Part shown: piece by piece, positions 37,996 to 38,086 of the stretch
Position numbering within the stretch: position 1 is the stretch's first letter
How the letters are laid out: the number at the start of each line of letters is the position of its first letter
Origin: a virus
DNA length: 38,086 nucleotides
Direction: 5' to 3' (one strand)
Virus record (IMG/VR): IMGVR_UViG_3300017963_000478
Span: 1 to 38,086 of that record
The notes under the pieces: model-generated
Seen by the model: the letters and a program-made list of their open reading frames with translations, nothing else
What the model was told of the DNA's origin: nothing
The model's database searches: none
Made by a program: the position numbers and the translations under genes

Positions 37996-38086
37996 GGTTT
38001 TTTTAAATACTTAAAATTCAGTAACTTACGTTTGTGTGTTACCTCGAAAAAAAAATTTCGGGAAGTACACGAAAACTCGTATGCAT

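Noticed and set aside
1-38086. Terminal redundancy proving a circular contig
   Set aside because: No shared sequence was seen between the first and last few hundred bases; circularity rests only on the attP argument.
1-38086. Endolysin, repressor and ParA genes
   Set aside because: Looked for and not found. The NlpC/P60-like tail protein is not an endolysin by position, and the lipoprotein at 3798 is only a possible spanin.

Overview
This window is almost entirely the genome of a tailed, lambda-like temperate siphovirus. It carries a GpA-type terminase, lambda-family portal, head protease fused to a scaffold, Mu gpT-type major capsid, frameshifted tail chaperones, a short tape measure and M/L/K/J-type tail-tip genes. 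The host cannot be named. Strong AAGGAG-type ribosome-binding sites, two lipobox lipoproteins and moderate GC fit an ordinary diderm bacterium. The 6-bp palindrome GCCGGC is clearly over-represented (about 45 copies by eye) and may be a host genome signature; a Planctomycetota-like host is only a guess.

Layout. (1) 1-6958, minus strand: an early or accessory operon read leftwards, with a PEGA-like lipoprotein, a radical SAM enzyme, an ASCH protein, a DUF4031 protein, a second lipoprotein, a replication-initiator-like protein whose gene contains an origin-like repeat cluster, a Zn-containing ParB-family protein and two small genes. (2) 6959-7570: control and attachment region with a near-consensus plus-strand promoter and, at 7413-7454, the 3' half of a tRNA-Gly(CCC) gene, which is the likely attP core. 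(3) 7571-9819, plus strand: tyrosine integrase, a structured and palindrome-rich gap, a possible small DNA-binding protein and a zinc-ribbon membrane protein. (4) 9824-38000, minus strand, read leftwards: a ParB-like protein, a Trm1-like methyltransferase, a clamp-loader-like ATPase behind a clear sigma70-type promoter, a spore-photoproduct-lyase-like radical SAM protein, then packaging, head, tail and tail-tip genes.

Phage genes lie on both sides of a tRNA 3' half with no tRNA 5' half. The segment therefore reads as attP of a circular or unintegrated phage genome rather than as a prophage end. Integration at that site would separate the plus-strand promoter from the integrase gene.

Points that stand out: an A AAA AAC frameshift giving a 234-aa GT-type chaperone; a 90-bp intergenic element present twice (78/90 identical) that may encode paralogous microproteins or be an RNA; a 38-nt tRNA-minihelix-like element; a 22-bp perfect inverted repeat plus dyad-bearing direct repeats inside the replication gene; and a 13 x 22-residue repeat array inserted in a tail-tip protein, echoed at the N-terminus of the gpM-position protein. 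I found no endolysin, repressor, DNA polymerase, ParA, reverse transcriptase or CRISPR array.
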